From Aquicella lusitana (lineage in GTDB: Bacteria; Pseudomonadota; Gammaproteobacteria; DSM-16500), in the NCBI RefSeq assembly GCF_902459475.1, contig NZ_LR699114.1:1302001-1366000 (forward strand): a stretch of 64,000 nucleotides of DNA, in the 5' to 3' direction. Every line of letters begins with the position of its first letter. Within the stretch, counting starts at the first letter, position 1. Under the pieces are notes generated by a model that saw only the letters and a list, made by a program, of their open reading frames with translations, was not told the origin of the DNA and made no database searches. Shown one piece after another: positions 41,237 to 50,512 of the stretch. The translations under genes were made by a program, and so were the position numbers.

Positions 41237-41941
41237 ATGAACGAGATACTGGGTGTGCTTATTTATGAAGACGCTCAACCCATGGACATCATTGGGCCTT
41301 GGGAAATATTTGCCTTCTGGAAAAATATCATTAAGGCTTCGTTGGATATGTTCTTGGTTTCTGAAAATGGCGCTTATGTACAGTGCGTCAATGATATTGT
41401 GCTGAAAGCCCATGTCAATTTTAGCCACTGTCCGGACCTCGACTATCTCCTTGTTCCAGGCGGCCCGGGCAGACACCAACAAGTAAATAACGACAAACTC
41501 ATTTCATTTATTCAACGCCAGTCCAGGCACTGCAAATATATTCTGTCTGACTGCACCGGCATGTTTCTACTCCATCAAGCAGGCCTCCTCAACAACCAAT
41601 CAGCCACAACTTACTGGCAAGCACTGCCCGAATTAAAATCTTTCCCTGAAGTACAAACCGTAGAGAAACGCATCGTGAAATCTGGTCAAGTCTGGACAGC
41701 CGGTGGTGTTTCAAGCGGTATTGATTTGGCGCTAGCGCTGATCGCGACCATTGCAGGCGAAGAGGCAGCCGGGAAAGTACAATTATTATTTGAATACTTC
41801 CCCAACAACAAAGTATATTGCACTCCCGATACAGTCCAGCAGTTGCCGCCTTATCCCGGCAGCACAGATAAAAACGCACCACCATTGCCTCACTATATCA
41901 GGGATTACATTGATCGCTTTAAAACGGGTCCCACGGATTGA
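41237..41941 (+). CDS. DJ-1/PfpI-family protein (isonitrile-hydratase-like)
   Basis: A 234-residue class I glutamine-amidotransferase-like protein. Features: VLIYEDAQPMDIIGPWEIF at the N-terminus (the acidic residue before the active site), LLVPGGPGR, and the nucleophile elbow SDCTGMFLL with the active Cys near residue 109. This subgroup includes isonitrile hydratases and ThiJ-like proteins. AAGGA lies 8 bp before the ATG at 41237; an in-frame ATG at 41198 has no such site. The substrate cannot be read from sequence. Confidence 0.82.
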   Translation: MNEILGVLIYEDAQPMDIIGPWEIFAFWKNIIKASLDMFLVSENGAYVQCVNDIVLKAHVNFSHCPDLDYLLVPGGPGRHQQVNNDKLISFIQRQSRHCKYILSDCTGMFLLHQAGLLNNQSATTYWQALPELKSFPEVQTVEKRIVKSGQVWTAGGVSSGIDLALALIATIAGEEAAGKVQLLFEYFPNNKVYCTPDTVQQLPPYPGSTDKNAPPLPHYIRDYIDRFKTGPTD

Positions 41942-41979
41942 TTGTTGGTTTCCACCTTCCGCCTTGCATTCTCATTCGC

Positions 41980-42420
41980 TTAACCGCTGACCGCCTTCCA
42001 ATTACCGTCATCACCTACGCAAGCTGTACCTTGTAACTCACGTTTCTTTTCACCTTTAGCAGCGGTGATCGTGTATTTTCTGCAAAAGGGATTACCATTC
42101 AATGTTAGCTTTTGTGTAGGTACCACCGTGTAGCGAATGCCTGTGCTTACATTTTCCCACTCTGTTGATTTACCCAGCGGTTTGTCAAGCGCGCGTGTCA
42201 TCTTGGTTTTATCGAGTACGTCCATCGCCGTTTCGAGACTGCCCCCGACGGCTCCATCACTTGCCGTTTCAGGCATTTGGTCATCGGCAGTCATGGCTTG
42301 AGCCCGTTCTGCTTGTGTCGCGCGATCTTCGGAGCTGGGTTGATAAAGTGGATTGATCGAGCAAGCCGTTAATGTTACAGCTGCAAAAAGAAGCGCGAAT
42401 TTTAGTGATGATGGTTTCAT
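41980..42420 (-). CDS. Lipoprotein with surface-antigen-like C-terminus
   Basis: A 146-residue lipoprotein. Residues 1-20 form a signal peptide with the lipobox LTAC, so Cys would carry the lipid anchor. The middle is Ala/Glu/Asp-rich and disordered. The C-terminal ~70 residues (TGIRYTVVPT..., FCRKYTITA...ELQGTACVGDDGNWKAV) resemble the RT0821/Lpp0805 type of surface protein, where Cys pairs form a small beta domain. The gene at 43234 encodes a similar exported domain. Confidence 0.7.
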   Translation of the reverse strand: MKPSSLKFALLFAAVTLTACSINPLYQPSSEDRATQAERAQAMTADDQMPETASDGAVGGSLETAMDVLDKTKMTRALDKPLGKSTEWENVSTGIRYTVVPTQKLTLNGNPFCRKYTITAAKGEKKRELQGTACVGDDGNWKAVSG

Positions 42421-42675
42421 ATCAAAATCTTCCTTTATGAAGTTCGCTTGCAAAATCTTCTTTTACTATCTTCCTTATGATTATATTACTCCTTCCAGTT
42501 TATTTTTATAATCACTCCTCTTATGCTGCTATTTTAAGTTGCAACAATATTCGCCAAAATACATCTTTTAGCGTATTAATATACTATCAAATTCTCTCTC
42601 CGGAATAGTTTAGGTAGAGAATCCTTATGTTATTCTGATCATAACAACACCCAATCTGTTTAAGGAGATTGATCC

Positions 42676-43218
42676 ATGTGGAAGCATGCGGCCAGCATCC
42701 TCTTTTGCTTTATTTTCATCTTGCCTCCAGCCTGGGCACAGGAAAATGGCATTCCGCTCATTCGCGCCAAGGTCAATGCTATTAACTCTCAGCTGACAGC
42801 GTACCAAATAAAAAACAAGGAGGTAGAAGGCTTGTCTGTAGAAGGTGGTAAACTGAAATTTTTTTATGACAGAAAGGAGTTGAAGAAGATTCATGCTGTT
42901 ATGTATGGCGAAATGGGTTACAGCACCGAGGATGCTTATTTTGATCGCAATCAATTAATTTTTATTTACTCAGTCACCAATCATTATGACAAGCCATCAG
43001 GCATTGTCGCCCGCAGAGAGGAAAACCGTTATTATTTTCGTAATGGCAAAATGCTCCTGTGGATAAACCCTGCTAGACAACATATCACGAACAGCACGCC
43101 AGCTTTTAGGGAAGAAGAAAACCAATTGCTCCGCTTAATTGATCAATACATTGAAATAAGCCACACCACTTTTCGCTGTGTGGATGTTAGCAACAATACG
43201 ATTGCGGCGTGCAGCTAA
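42676..43218 (+). CDS. Exported protein, unknown
   Basis: A 180-residue protein with a clear signal peptide (cleavage after PPAWA) and a predicted mixed alpha/beta mature part with two Cys residues near the C-terminus that could pair. AAGGAG lies 8 bp before the ATG. No family recognised. It is convergent with the next gene, with 15 bp between stop codons. Confidence 0.72.
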   Translation: MWKHAASILFCFIFILPPAWAQENGIPLIRAKVNAINSQLTAYQIKNKEVEGLSVEGGKLKFFYDRKELKKIHAVMYGEMGYSTEDAYFDRNQLIFIYSVTNHYDKPSGIVARREENRYYFRNGKMLLWINPARQHITNSTPAFREEENQLLRLIDQYIEISHTTFRCVDVSNNTIAACS

Positions 43219-43233
43219 TGCCATAAGATTCCA

Positions 43234-43599
43234 TTATATTTGACCTGTTGTTCTCCATTCTCCCTTGTCCCGACAAAACAGAAAAGTATATTCGTCGGTG
43301 TCTGAACGATAATCCTCAAAAAACATTTTCAGATTGCGGCAACGCATGCCATTCTTTTTTGTGGTGCTGAGGGGTTGAAAAAAACCACCGTTACCTGTGC
43401 GGGGATTTTTCCAAACCACTTTTTTTCGGTCGGGCATGCTATCAAGCGCTTTGTCTGCGGCTGCATTCAGCAGTTTCCAGTCACTTGCATTAAAGGAGGC
43501 AACTGGCGAATCCGCCATAAAAGTAAAATTAAGGCCCAACACGGGAAAAGAAAGGCCAGTTATAGCAAAGGCTGTTAACCAACCCAGTATCCTTTTCAT
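43234..43599 (-). CDS. Exported surface-antigen-like small protein
   Basis: A 121-residue protein with a signal peptide (MKRILGWLTAFAITGLSFPVLG) and a mature part of ~98 residues. The segment DWKLLNAAADKALDSMPDRKKVVWKNP, then a GGFFQPL strand and a Cys-R-N-L-K pair with a later FLFC, resembles the RT0821/Lpp0805 surface protein domain also present in the lipoprotein at 41980-42420. AGGAGGG before the ATG is strong. Cellular role unknown. Confidence 0.72.
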   Translation of the reverse strand: MKRILGWLTAFAITGLSFPVLGLNFTFMADSPVASFNASDWKLLNAAADKALDSMPDRKKVVWKNPRTGNGGFFQPLSTTKKNGMRCRNLKMFFEDYRSDTDEYTFLFCRDKGEWRTTGQI

Positions 43600-43886
43600 A
43601 GGTAAAATCTCCCTCCTTGTATGCTATTTCTATTATGACATACTCCGCCAGGCAGATCTGTACAAAAAATGATACCTTTGTCCGAATGTTGCGGCAATCG
43701 AGGCTGACAGACGGAATCAGCTTGCGGCTTTGATTTTGTTAGGAATTTTGACTATAGTGATATTCAATTGATCGCATAAATTCTGCTGCTTGCGACAGGA
43801 ACGCTTAAGCAAGTGATTGTGACTTCAACGGGAACAGCTATTAACCAAGGATTAGCGGTTCCCATGAAACAAGGAATGTTTCCGTT

Positions 43887-45044
43887 ATGCCTAACCGTAT
43901 TGGTCGGTTGATCTTATTATCGTGTCTGAGCCTGCTTACTTCACCCGTATACGCCGATTATCAATTAAATATGCCTTATGGCGTTTCACCTATCAGTCAT
44001 GAAATTTATGATTTGCACATGGCTGCATTTTATATTTGCTGTGTCATTGCTGTTGTTGTTTTCAGTGTGCTTATTTACTCACTTATCCGGTTTCGTAAAT
44101 CAAAGGGTGCGCAGGCTGCACAATTCAAAGGAAATCTGCTGGTTGAAGTAATCTGGACAATCATCCCTTTTCTGATTCTCGTCGGACTGGCTTACCCCGC
44201 AACGGTTGTCTTGGCGCATATTCATGACACAGAAAAATCAGCATTAACAATCAAGATTACGGGGTATCAATGGAAATGGAAGTACGAATACCTTGATAAC
44301 GGTATCCGCTATTTCAGTTACCTTTCCACCACCCTTGACCAAATCGAAAATAGAGCGCCAAAAAACAAATGGTTTCTGCTGGAAGTGGACAAACCCCTCG
44401 TGGTGCCGGTGAATACCAAGGTGAAATTACTCATCACATCGGATGATGTTATCCATTCATGGTGGGTCCCTGAGTTAGGTGTCAAACAGGATGCGATCCC
44501 TGGCTTCATCAATGAAAACTGGGTCTATATCACCCAACCTGGCGAATATCGCGGCCAATGCGGCGAACTCTGTGGTATTAACCATGGTTTTATGCCTATT
44601 GTAGTAAAGGCAGTATCCGAAACTGATTTCGCCGCATGGCTGCAAACGGAAGAAAAACGCATGCTGATTCAAAATCAGCAAGCTGCCCTCAAAGTATTAC
44701 CTGAAACTGAATTGCTGAGCATGGGCAAAGATGAATATTTAAAAAATTGCGCCATGTGTCATCTGCCAAATGGTGAAGGAATGAAAACCAGTTTTCCAGC
44801 TTTAAAATATAGCCGCGTCGTTAATGCGCCTGTCGATGAAACGATTGCCTATGTGCTGCATGGCGTACCAGGCACACCAATGCAAGCATTTGGCAAGATA
44901 CTCGATGATCAAACCATGGCTGCGATTATTACTTATATTCGACAGTCATGGGGCAATGACAGGATCAATAAAACACGAGGTTATCCAACGACAGTACAAC
45001 CCAAAGAAGTGAAAGAAGTTCGACAACTGGTAGGAATACAATAA
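43887..45044 (+). CDS. coxB: Cytochrome c oxidase subunit II with fused cytochrome c domain
   Basis: Electron-entry subunit of the terminal aa3-type oxidase. It has a signal peptide (ending VYA), two membrane helices, and the periplasmic CuA cupredoxin domain with His190, Cys225, Cys229, His233 and Met236 (CGELCGINHGFM). The C-terminal ~100 residues are a cytochrome c domain with CAMCH at 288-292 and Met-containing G-PM region, as in caa3 oxidases. 385 residues. It starts the coxBA operon; the AAGGA is 11 bp upstream. Confidence 0.96.
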   Translation: MPNRIGRLILLSCLSLLTSPVYADYQLNMPYGVSPISHEIYDLHMAAFYICCVIAVVVFSVLIYSLIRFRKSKGAQAAQFKGNLLVEVIWTIIPFLILVGLAYPATVVLAHIHDTEKSALTIKITGYQWKWKYEYLDNGIRYFSYLSTTLDQIENRAPKNKWFLLEVDKPLVVPVNTKVKLLITSDDVIHSWWVPELGVKQDAIPGFINENWVYITQPGEYRGQCGELCGINHGFMPIVVKAVSETDFAAWLQTEEKRMLIQNQQAALKVLPETELLSMGKDEYLKNCAMCHLPNGEGMKTSFPALKYSRVVNAPVDETIAYVLHGVPGTPMQAFGKILDDQTMAAIITYIRQSWGNDRINKTRGYPTTVQPKEVKEVRQLVGIQ

Positions 45045-45054
45045 GTGGAGTTTA

Positions 45055-46647
45055 ATGCTTATGGATGATGCAATAACGCAGCACCACGAGGGAGCACATG
45101 GTCCAGCCAAAGGCATCATGCGCTGGTTTTACACGACAAATCATAAAGACATCGGAACACTTTATCTGTTCTTTAGCATGATCATGCTCTTCGTAGGCGG
45201 AGCGCTTGCGCTCGTGATACGCCTGGAATTATTTGAGCCCGGCAACTTCATTATCAACCCGGAATTCTTCAACCAAATGGTCACCATGCACGGAATTATC
45301 ATGGTTTTTGGTGTCATCATGCCTGCCATGACAGGCATTGCAAATTGGATGATCCCATTAATGATTGGTGCGCCCGACATGGCTTTGCCGCGATTAAATA
45401 ACTGGAGCTTCTGGCTGCTGCCCTTCGCTTTTCTCATGCTAATTAGCACCATCTTCATGAGTGGGCCTGCCCCCGACTTTGGTTGGACTTTTTATGCGCC
45501 GCTTTCCACCCTTTATGGGCCAGCTAGCACAGACTTTTTTATTTTTACTATTCACATGCTGGGTGTTTCCTCCATTCTTTCAGCGCTTAATATTGTAGTC
45601 ACCATTTTCAATATGCGCGCACCCGGCATGACGTGGATGAAATTACCGCTCTTGGTGTGGTCATGGGTAGTCACAGGTTTTCTGCTGCTTGCTGTCATGC
45701 CCATTCTTGCCGGCTGCGTGACGATGGTATTAATGGATCGGCACTTTCACACGGCCTTTTTCAATGCTGCCGGCGGCGGTGACCCCATACTTTTTCAGCA
45801 TTTGTTTTGGTTTTTTGGCCACCCAGAAGTTTACATATTAATTTTGCCAGGTTTTGGCATCATTTCCGCAGTCATTCCCACGTTTGCCCGAAAACATCTC
45901 TTTGGTTACGAGTTTATGGTGTTTGCCATCATCATTATTGGCATCCTGGGCTATCTCGTCTGGATGCATCACATGTTCACGACAGGCGCGCCTTTCGCCG
46001 CACAGCTTTCCACCATGTACCTCACCATGCTGATTGCCGTGCCAACCGGCATCAAAATATTTAACTGGACAGCAACGTTATACAAAGGCTCGATTACTTT
46101 TGAAACGCCCATGCTGTTTGCGCTTGGCTTTTTATTCATGTTCACCATCGGCGGGCTGTCAGGCGTTATGTTATCGCTGGTTCCCGCGGATTATCAATAC
46201 CGCGACACTTACTTTGTTGTCGGGCATTTTCATTATGTACTGGTATCAGGTTCGCTCTTCACTATTATCGCGGGCATTTACTATTGGCTGCCCAAATGGA
46301 CAGGAAACAAATATAGCGAAAAGCTTGGCCAATATCATTTTTGGCTCTCGGTGATTGGCGTGAATCTGACCTTCTTCCCTATGCATTTTTTAGGACTGGC
46401 AGGCATGCCGCGCCGCATTCCTGATTACGCATTACAATTCACAGAATTCAACCAGATCAGTACTATTGGTTCATTCATTTTTGGCGTCGCACAATTAATT
46501 TTCCTATACATTGTGCTTAAAGCTTGTTTTAGCAAAAATACACAGCCTACTGAAGCAAAAACATGGGAAGGAGCAGAAGGATTAGAATGGACCCTGCCTT
46601 CGCCGCCTCCTTATCATACGTTTGAAACGGCACCGATTATTAAGTAA
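45055..46647 (+). CDS. coxA: Cytochrome c oxidase subunit I
   Basis: Catalytic subunit of the haem-copper oxidase, an inner-membrane protein with 12 membrane helices over 530 residues. Conserved parts: TTNHKDIG at the N-terminus, the haem a ligand in MHGIIM, WFFGHPEVYILILPGFG (CuB His and the His-Tyr crosslink), HHMFTTG (CuB His pair), and VGHFHYVL (haem a3/a ligands). It follows coxB by 10 bp with GGAG upstream. An alternative ATG is two codons downstream. Confidence 0.97.
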   Translation: MLMDDAITQHHEGAHGPAKGIMRWFYTTNHKDIGTLYLFFSMIMLFVGGALALVIRLELFEPGNFIINPEFFNQMVTMHGIIMVFGVIMPAMTGIANWMIPLMIGAPDMALPRLNNWSFWLLPFAFLMLISTIFMSGPAPDFGWTFYAPLSTLYGPASTDFFIFTIHMLGVSSILSALNIVVTIFNMRAPGMTWMKLPLLVWSWVVTGFLLLAVMPILAGCVTMVLMDRHFHTAFFNAAGGGDPILFQHLFWFFGHPEVYILILPGFGIISAVIPTFARKHLFGYEFMVFAIIIIGILGYLVWMHHMFTTGAPFAAQLSTMYLTMLIAVPTGIKIFNWTATLYKGSITFETPMLFALGFLFMFTIGGLSGVMLSLVPADYQYRDTYFVVGHFHYVLVSGSLFTIIAGIYYWLPKWTGNKYSEKLGQYHFWLSVIGVNLTFFPMHFLGLAGMPRRIPDYALQFTEFNQISTIGSFIFGVAQLIFLYIVLKACFSKNTQPTEAKTWEGAEGLEWTLPSPPPYHTFETAPIIK

Positions 46648-46730
46648 ATGGAGGAAGCGTTACCAGTTTCTAGCAGCGAGGCGATTGGCAAATTTGCATT
46701 GATCATATCGGAAAAAAGGGATTTTTACGC

Positions 46731-48299
46731 GTGAAAAAATTCATTCAAAAAATTTTTGCCATGAATAAAATCGTTATGGTTATTTTGTTTCTGGCGATCT
46801 GCGCCGGTCTTTATACGTTGACAGGTATCGTTTCCAACGTAAAACAGATGGCGGCCGCTTATAGTCAGGCTTATTTTTTTCCAACTTATCCGGCTTATTC
46901 TACGCAAGGAAAAACAGCCGATGAAATCGCACTCATCAAGCGCGGCGAATATCTGGTAAAAGTGGGCGACTGTATTGCATGCCATACCAATTCGGCGAAA
47001 AAGAGCCCTGCCTTCGCTGGCGGACTCGCCATGCAGACACCCTTCGGCGTCATTTATACCCCCAATATCACGCCAGATAAGGAAACAGGCATAGGAGGCT
47101 GGAATGATGACATGTTCATTAAAGCCATGCACGAAGGCATTTCTCCCAGCGGTGAGTATTATTATCCGGCCTTCCCTTACCTTTATTTCAGCATTGTCAC
47201 TTTTGATGATTTAAAAGCGATTAAAGCTTATCTGAATAGTATTCCAGCGGTACACCAGAAAAACCATCCAAACGATATGGTTTGGCCTTTTAACTGGCGG
47301 TTTTTACAACTGGGTTGGCGTTTATTATTTTTTGATACTCCTAAAAATGGCACATTTAAGCCAGATCCCAAACAATCTGAGCAATGGAATCGCGGCGCCT
47401 ATTTTGTTGAAGGATTGGGTCATTGCGGTATGTGCCACACTCCCTCTTATTATATGATCAGCAAACAGCTTCCCTTAGGCGCGCCGATTCGTAAATACAA
47501 CCTGACTGGAGCCAATATTCAAGGCTACGTGGCACCAAATATCACCAAGACGAATCTAAATGCCATCCCCGACGAAGAGCTCATTAAAGTCTTTACCCAG
47601 TATCAACTCATTGGCGGCGGCAAGGTAAAAGGGCCGATGTATGAAGCCGTTCATGATAGTCTGAGTCATTTAACCCGCGCTGATTTGTTAGCTATGATTA
47701 CCTATTTAAAAAGCGTGGAAAGTAAAATGCCGCCTCAACCGGATGTGAGCGAAGGCGCAGTAGGCCAGTATATTTATAATAGTTATTGTTCCGCCTGTCA
47801 TAATTATGGCGTAGGTGGCGCAACCAAATTTGGTGACGCCGCGAGCTGGGGACCGCTTGTCCGAAGCGGCATAGACAAACTCTACGCGGTCGCAATCAGT
47901 GGTGGAGGCAATATGCCTGCCAAGGGAACCTGTCTCACTTGCAGTGATCTTGAAATCAAATATGCGGTTGATTACATGGTTGCGGCCTCCATGAAAGGAG
48001 CCAAACCCATCAGTCCACCGACCCGATTAGGCGCAGAAAGTGGTGAACAGATTTACCAGGAATATTGCAGCAGCTGTCATACCACAGGAAAAAATAACGC
48101 GCCTAAACTCGGTGATCAACAAGCCTGGAAACCCATTGTAGATGCCGGATTCTTGAGTGCTTATAGAAATGTGGTGGCTGGTCGCAAAGGACATCCACCG
48201 CATGGTGGCTGTACACATTGCAACGACGAGGAATTACTTGCCGCCATAAAATACATCATGCAAAAGGGAGCGCCACATAAAAATTATCAGTTATGGTGA
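46731..48299 (+). CDS. Membrane-anchored tetraheme cytochrome c
   Basis: A 522-residue electron carrier with one N-terminal membrane anchor (residues ~12-35) and four CxxCH haem sites: 81-85, 232-236, 353-357 and 446-450. The first two domains resemble the cytochrome subunits of membrane alcohol/gluconate dehydrogenases. The last two are cytochrome c5-like: each ends with GTCLTCSD or GGCTHCND, the CxxC disulfide typical of c5, so these are not lost haem sites. Start: GTG at 46731 (AAGGG ~11 bp upstream) or ATG at 46761. It lies 83 bp after coxA and probably delivers electrons to the oxidase. Confidence 0.85.
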   Translation: MKKFIQKIFAMNKIVMVILFLAICAGLYTLTGIVSNVKQMAAAYSQAYFFPTYPAYSTQGKTADEIALIKRGEYLVKVGDCIACHTNSAKKSPAFAGGLAMQTPFGVIYTPNITPDKETGIGGWNDDMFIKAMHEGISPSGEYYYPAFPYLYFSIVTFDDLKAIKAYLNSIPAVHQKNHPNDMVWPFNWRFLQLGWRLLFFDTPKNGTFKPDPKQSEQWNRGAYFVEGLGHCGMCHTPSYYMISKQLPLGAPIRKYNLTGANIQGYVAPNITKTNLNAIPDEELIKVFTQYQLIGGGKVKGPMYEAVHDSLSHLTRADLLAMITYLKSVESKMPPQPDVSEGAVGQYIYNSYCSACHNYGVGGATKFGDAASWGPLVRSGIDKLYAVAISGGGNMPAKGTCLTCSDLEIKYAVDYMVAASMKGAKPISPPTRLGAESGEQIYQEYCSSCHTTGKNNAPKLGDQQAWKPIVDAGFLSAYRNVVAGRKGHPPHGGCTHCNDEELLAAIKYIMQKGAPHKNYQLW

Positions 48300-48302
48300 G
48301 CG

Positions 48303-48731
48303 CTATTTACTTTTGTCCACCATATACTGAATCGCAGCCTGCAATTGCTCATCACTGCATTCAAAACAACCGCCTCGCGCTGGCATTGCACCAGCGCCTT
48401 TAAGGGTGATGGCAAGAAGCGTCTTGGTATTTACCCGGCGCAGCGTTTGCCACCTTTTTTTATCCCCTATGCGCGGTGCGTTCACATCAACAAGCGGCGG
48501 TGCCGCATGGCAGGTAGCGCAGAATTCATTAAAAATTTTCTCGCCTGCCTGCGGATCACCCAGCAACTGCCTGACGCGGATCGCTGGATAGTGAACAGTT
48601 TGTGTGACACGAATCGCATCCACTGCGCTATTTGCGCCGGCACTGTATTGATATAAAGACAGGCTAAAACCGCACACGCCGCTCAGCGCGAAGATCAACA
48701 CAATCAAATAGGATTTAGTTCGTTTTTGCAT
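48303..48731 (-). CDS. Cytochrome c5-type protein
   Basis: A 142-residue protein with an N-terminal anchor or signal (residues 7-28), one haem site CATCH at 71-75, the Met ligand in AGAMPARGG, and the c5-specific disulfide CFEC at 122-125. It is similar to the two C-terminal domains of the adjacent tetraheme cytochrome. It overlaps the end of the TlpA-like gene upstream by 17 nt and converges with the tetraheme gene (3 bp between stops). Confidence 0.88.
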   Translation of the reverse strand: MQKRTKSYLIVLIFALSGVCGFSLSLYQYSAGANSAVDAIRVTQTVHYPAIRVRQLLGDPQAGEKIFNEFCATCHAAPPLVDVNAPRIGDKKRWQTLRRVNTKTLLAITLKGAGAMPARGGCFECSDEQLQAAIQYMVDKSK

Positions 48732-49260
48732 TTTGCAACGTTTTCAAGGTGTCATGTAAAGATTTTTCAGTATTAATACCTGTGATGGTTTTTACCAACT
48801 TACCTGCAGGATTAATAATAAACGTCGTAGGGACGACGGTGATTTCACCCAGTTGCATAACAGGATTGGGATCATCGATAATGACAGGAAATTGAATACC
48901 TGCTTTACTTGCTGCTTGTTGGGTTTCCTGCGCTGTTAAATGATCGTAATTAACGCCATAGAGTAAAACATTTTTGTCCTGGTTATGCTGATAAAATCGG
49001 TTTAGCTCAGGAATCTCTTCAATACAACCATCGCACCAACTCGCCCAATAGTTGATAATTACCCATTTGCCTTTCCACATCGAAAGTGGAATAGGATTGC
49101 CCTGTGTGTCAGTCCATACCTGCTCTTCGCCCTGTGAGCAACCGAATAACAAAGTACCTGCGACTAACAGAAGTGCTATTTTCAATTTTACCGCGATTAT
49201 TTCGAACACACTTATTTGCCGAATGGCAATGTCTATTGATTTTGTTTTTAAAAGCTGCAT
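48715..49260 (-). CDS. TlpA/ResA-like thioredoxin lipoprotein
   Basis: A 181-residue thiol-disulfide protein, periplasm-facing. The hydrophobic segment ending in the lipobox LLFGCS lies near residue 42, after an unusually long N-region of about 25 residues. The thioredoxin fold carries WCDGC (redox CxxC near residue 76) and the cis-Pro TTF motif. It probably reduces the Cys pairs of apocytochromes or CuA-site proteins. The AGGAAGG before the ATG supports the long start. It overlaps the cytochrome c5 gene. Confidence 0.88.
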   Translation of the reverse strand: MQLLKTKSIDIAIRQISVFEIIAVKLKIALLLVAGTLLFGCSQGEEQVWTDTQGNPIPLSMWKGKWVIINYWASWCDGCIEEIPELNRFYQHNQDKNVLLYGVNYDHLTAQETQQAASKAGIQFPVIIDDPNPVMQLGEITVVPTTFIINPAGKLVKTITGINTEKSLHDTLKTLQNAKTN

Positions 49261-49298
49261 AAAACCTTCCTCGTCTAGTTACGTTACTATTTTCACAA

Positions 49299-49947
49299 TT
49301 AAGTTAAATCTGCTGACACAGTTAAAATAGACTGGTAATCCTTGACCAGCTGCTTTGCCTGGTGCGGGTAAGTCAAATAAGCCTGCAATTGGCCTGCAGG
49401 GTTAAACACAAAAATATCACTGCTATGATCGAACGAATAACGACCAGCATCATCCTCCATCTGCATTTTCATTGAGACCACCCGCAATTGTCGCATCAAG
49501 GATTCCGTTTCCTGCCGGTCTGCTCTTGCACCTATAAAACGCGGATGAAATGCACTGATATACTCATTTAAACGCTGCAGTGTATCTCTTTCAGGATCTA
49601 TCGAGACAAAAACAATTTGCGGCAGTTTGGCCACTCCTAATGCCAACTGCAAGGTCTCATACATTTCTCTCAATGCAGCCAGGGTCACGGGACACACCAT
49701 CGCGCAATGAGAAAATCCAAAAAAAAACCAATGTCCAATGTCCCTTAAGATTTGTGGAAGTAAATGGCTTGCCGGTATGATCCGTTAAATGAAAAACAGG
49801 CGGAGATGCTGGCAGAGACAAATAGACGCCGTGCAGACCGGCAGGATAACGCGGAACATGATGGCGTTGAGAAAATGTATAGTAAAATAGCAATACCCCC
49901 GCAGATAAGAGCGCAATCAGCAGCGTATTTTTATAATATTTAGCCAA
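49299..49947 (-). pseudogene. SCO1/SenC copper chaperone, frameshifted in a homopolymer
   Basis: Two abutting frames together encode a full SCO-family protein (~215 residues), a membrane-anchored copper chaperone and thiol oxidoreductase for CuA assembly of CoxB. Frame 1 (from 49947) gives the anchor and KGHWTLVFF; frame 2 gives HCAMVCPVTLAAL with the CxxxC copper site, SIDPERD and the SFDHSSD His motif. The frame breaks at a run of nine A (49719-49727, T on the coding strand); eight would restore it. Either a real mutation, a slippage-prone phase-variable site, or a sequencing error. Its stop overlaps nothing; its start overlaps the next upstream gene's end. Confidence 0.85.
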
Positions 49948-50491
49948 TGCGTGACACTCCTAACACAACTTTCAGATCGTTATAGATGTCCTTTGGATTT
50001 GCTTCCAGCGGATAATACATAAACAAATTTCCTAAAGGATCAATCAGATAAATTTTATTCATTCCATCCGCCTGTCGCTGCTTTAGGCGACGTTGGAGTT
50101 CATTATAGGCATTCTGTTTAAAGACAAGAATATCAAAACGCTTTGGCGCACTGATTTCACACGCCGCCAAAGTCCACACTGCTAAATTAACACGTTTTTG
50201 ATCCTCGCCTAATGCCTTATGCATTTGACTTAATTTGAACGCAACCTTGCTGGTGGGAGACTGATCACAATCATATACGCTCAGCACGATTTGCCATTGC
50301 CTTGACTGTTTTTGCGGCGATACCCACTCATTTACTTGAACTGGCGGATTAAGCAGTGTGCCGTGACTAGACTGGTTAAAATGAAAATATGCAGAAAAAT
50401 AATACATTATCCATCCCACCAGCACCGGCAAGAGACATACTAACAGCAGCAGGAACAATGTTTTATTTTTGTGGTTAGTGCTATTTTCCAT
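49940..50491 (-). CDS. Membrane-anchored protein of the oxidase cluster, unknown
   Basis: A 183-residue protein with one N-terminal membrane helix (residues ~11-35) and a periplasmic thioredoxin-like part of ~140 residues without a CxxC. A protein of this type (often annotated cytochrome oxidase assembly or transmembrane protein) commonly occurs beside SCO in gammaproteobacterial cox loci. It overlaps the SCO start by 8 nt and follows ctaG. The ATG at 50491 is preferred to a TTG at 50512. Confidence 0.75.
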   Translation of the reverse strand: MENSTNHKNKTLFLLLLVCLLPVLVGWIMYYFSAYFHFNQSSHGTLLNPPVQVNEWVSPQKQSRQWQIVLSVYDCDQSPTSKVAFKLSQMHKALGEDQKRVNLAVWTLAACEISAPKRFDILVFKQNAYNELQRRLKQRQADGMNKIYLIDPLGNLFMYYPLEANPKDIYNDLKVVLGVSRIG

Positions 50492-50512
50492 CGGCACGAA
50501 GCAGTTTTCCAA

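Noticed and set aside
40175-41482. Extended 435-residue version of the phosphoesterase
   Set aside because: The extra N-terminus is not conserved-looking, runs through the divergent promoter region, and the signal peptide with a ribosome-binding site starts at 41122.
48303-48731. CFEC in cytochrome c5 and CLTC/CTHC in the tetraheme protein as degenerate haem sites
   Set aside because: They match the conserved disulfide of cytochrome c5 that follows the Met ligand, not CxxCH sites.
49719-49727. Programmed frameshifting in the SCO gene
   Set aside because: No slippery heptamer with pseudoknot is evident; the simpler readings are mutation, slippage or sequence error, although slippage at the run cannot be excluded.
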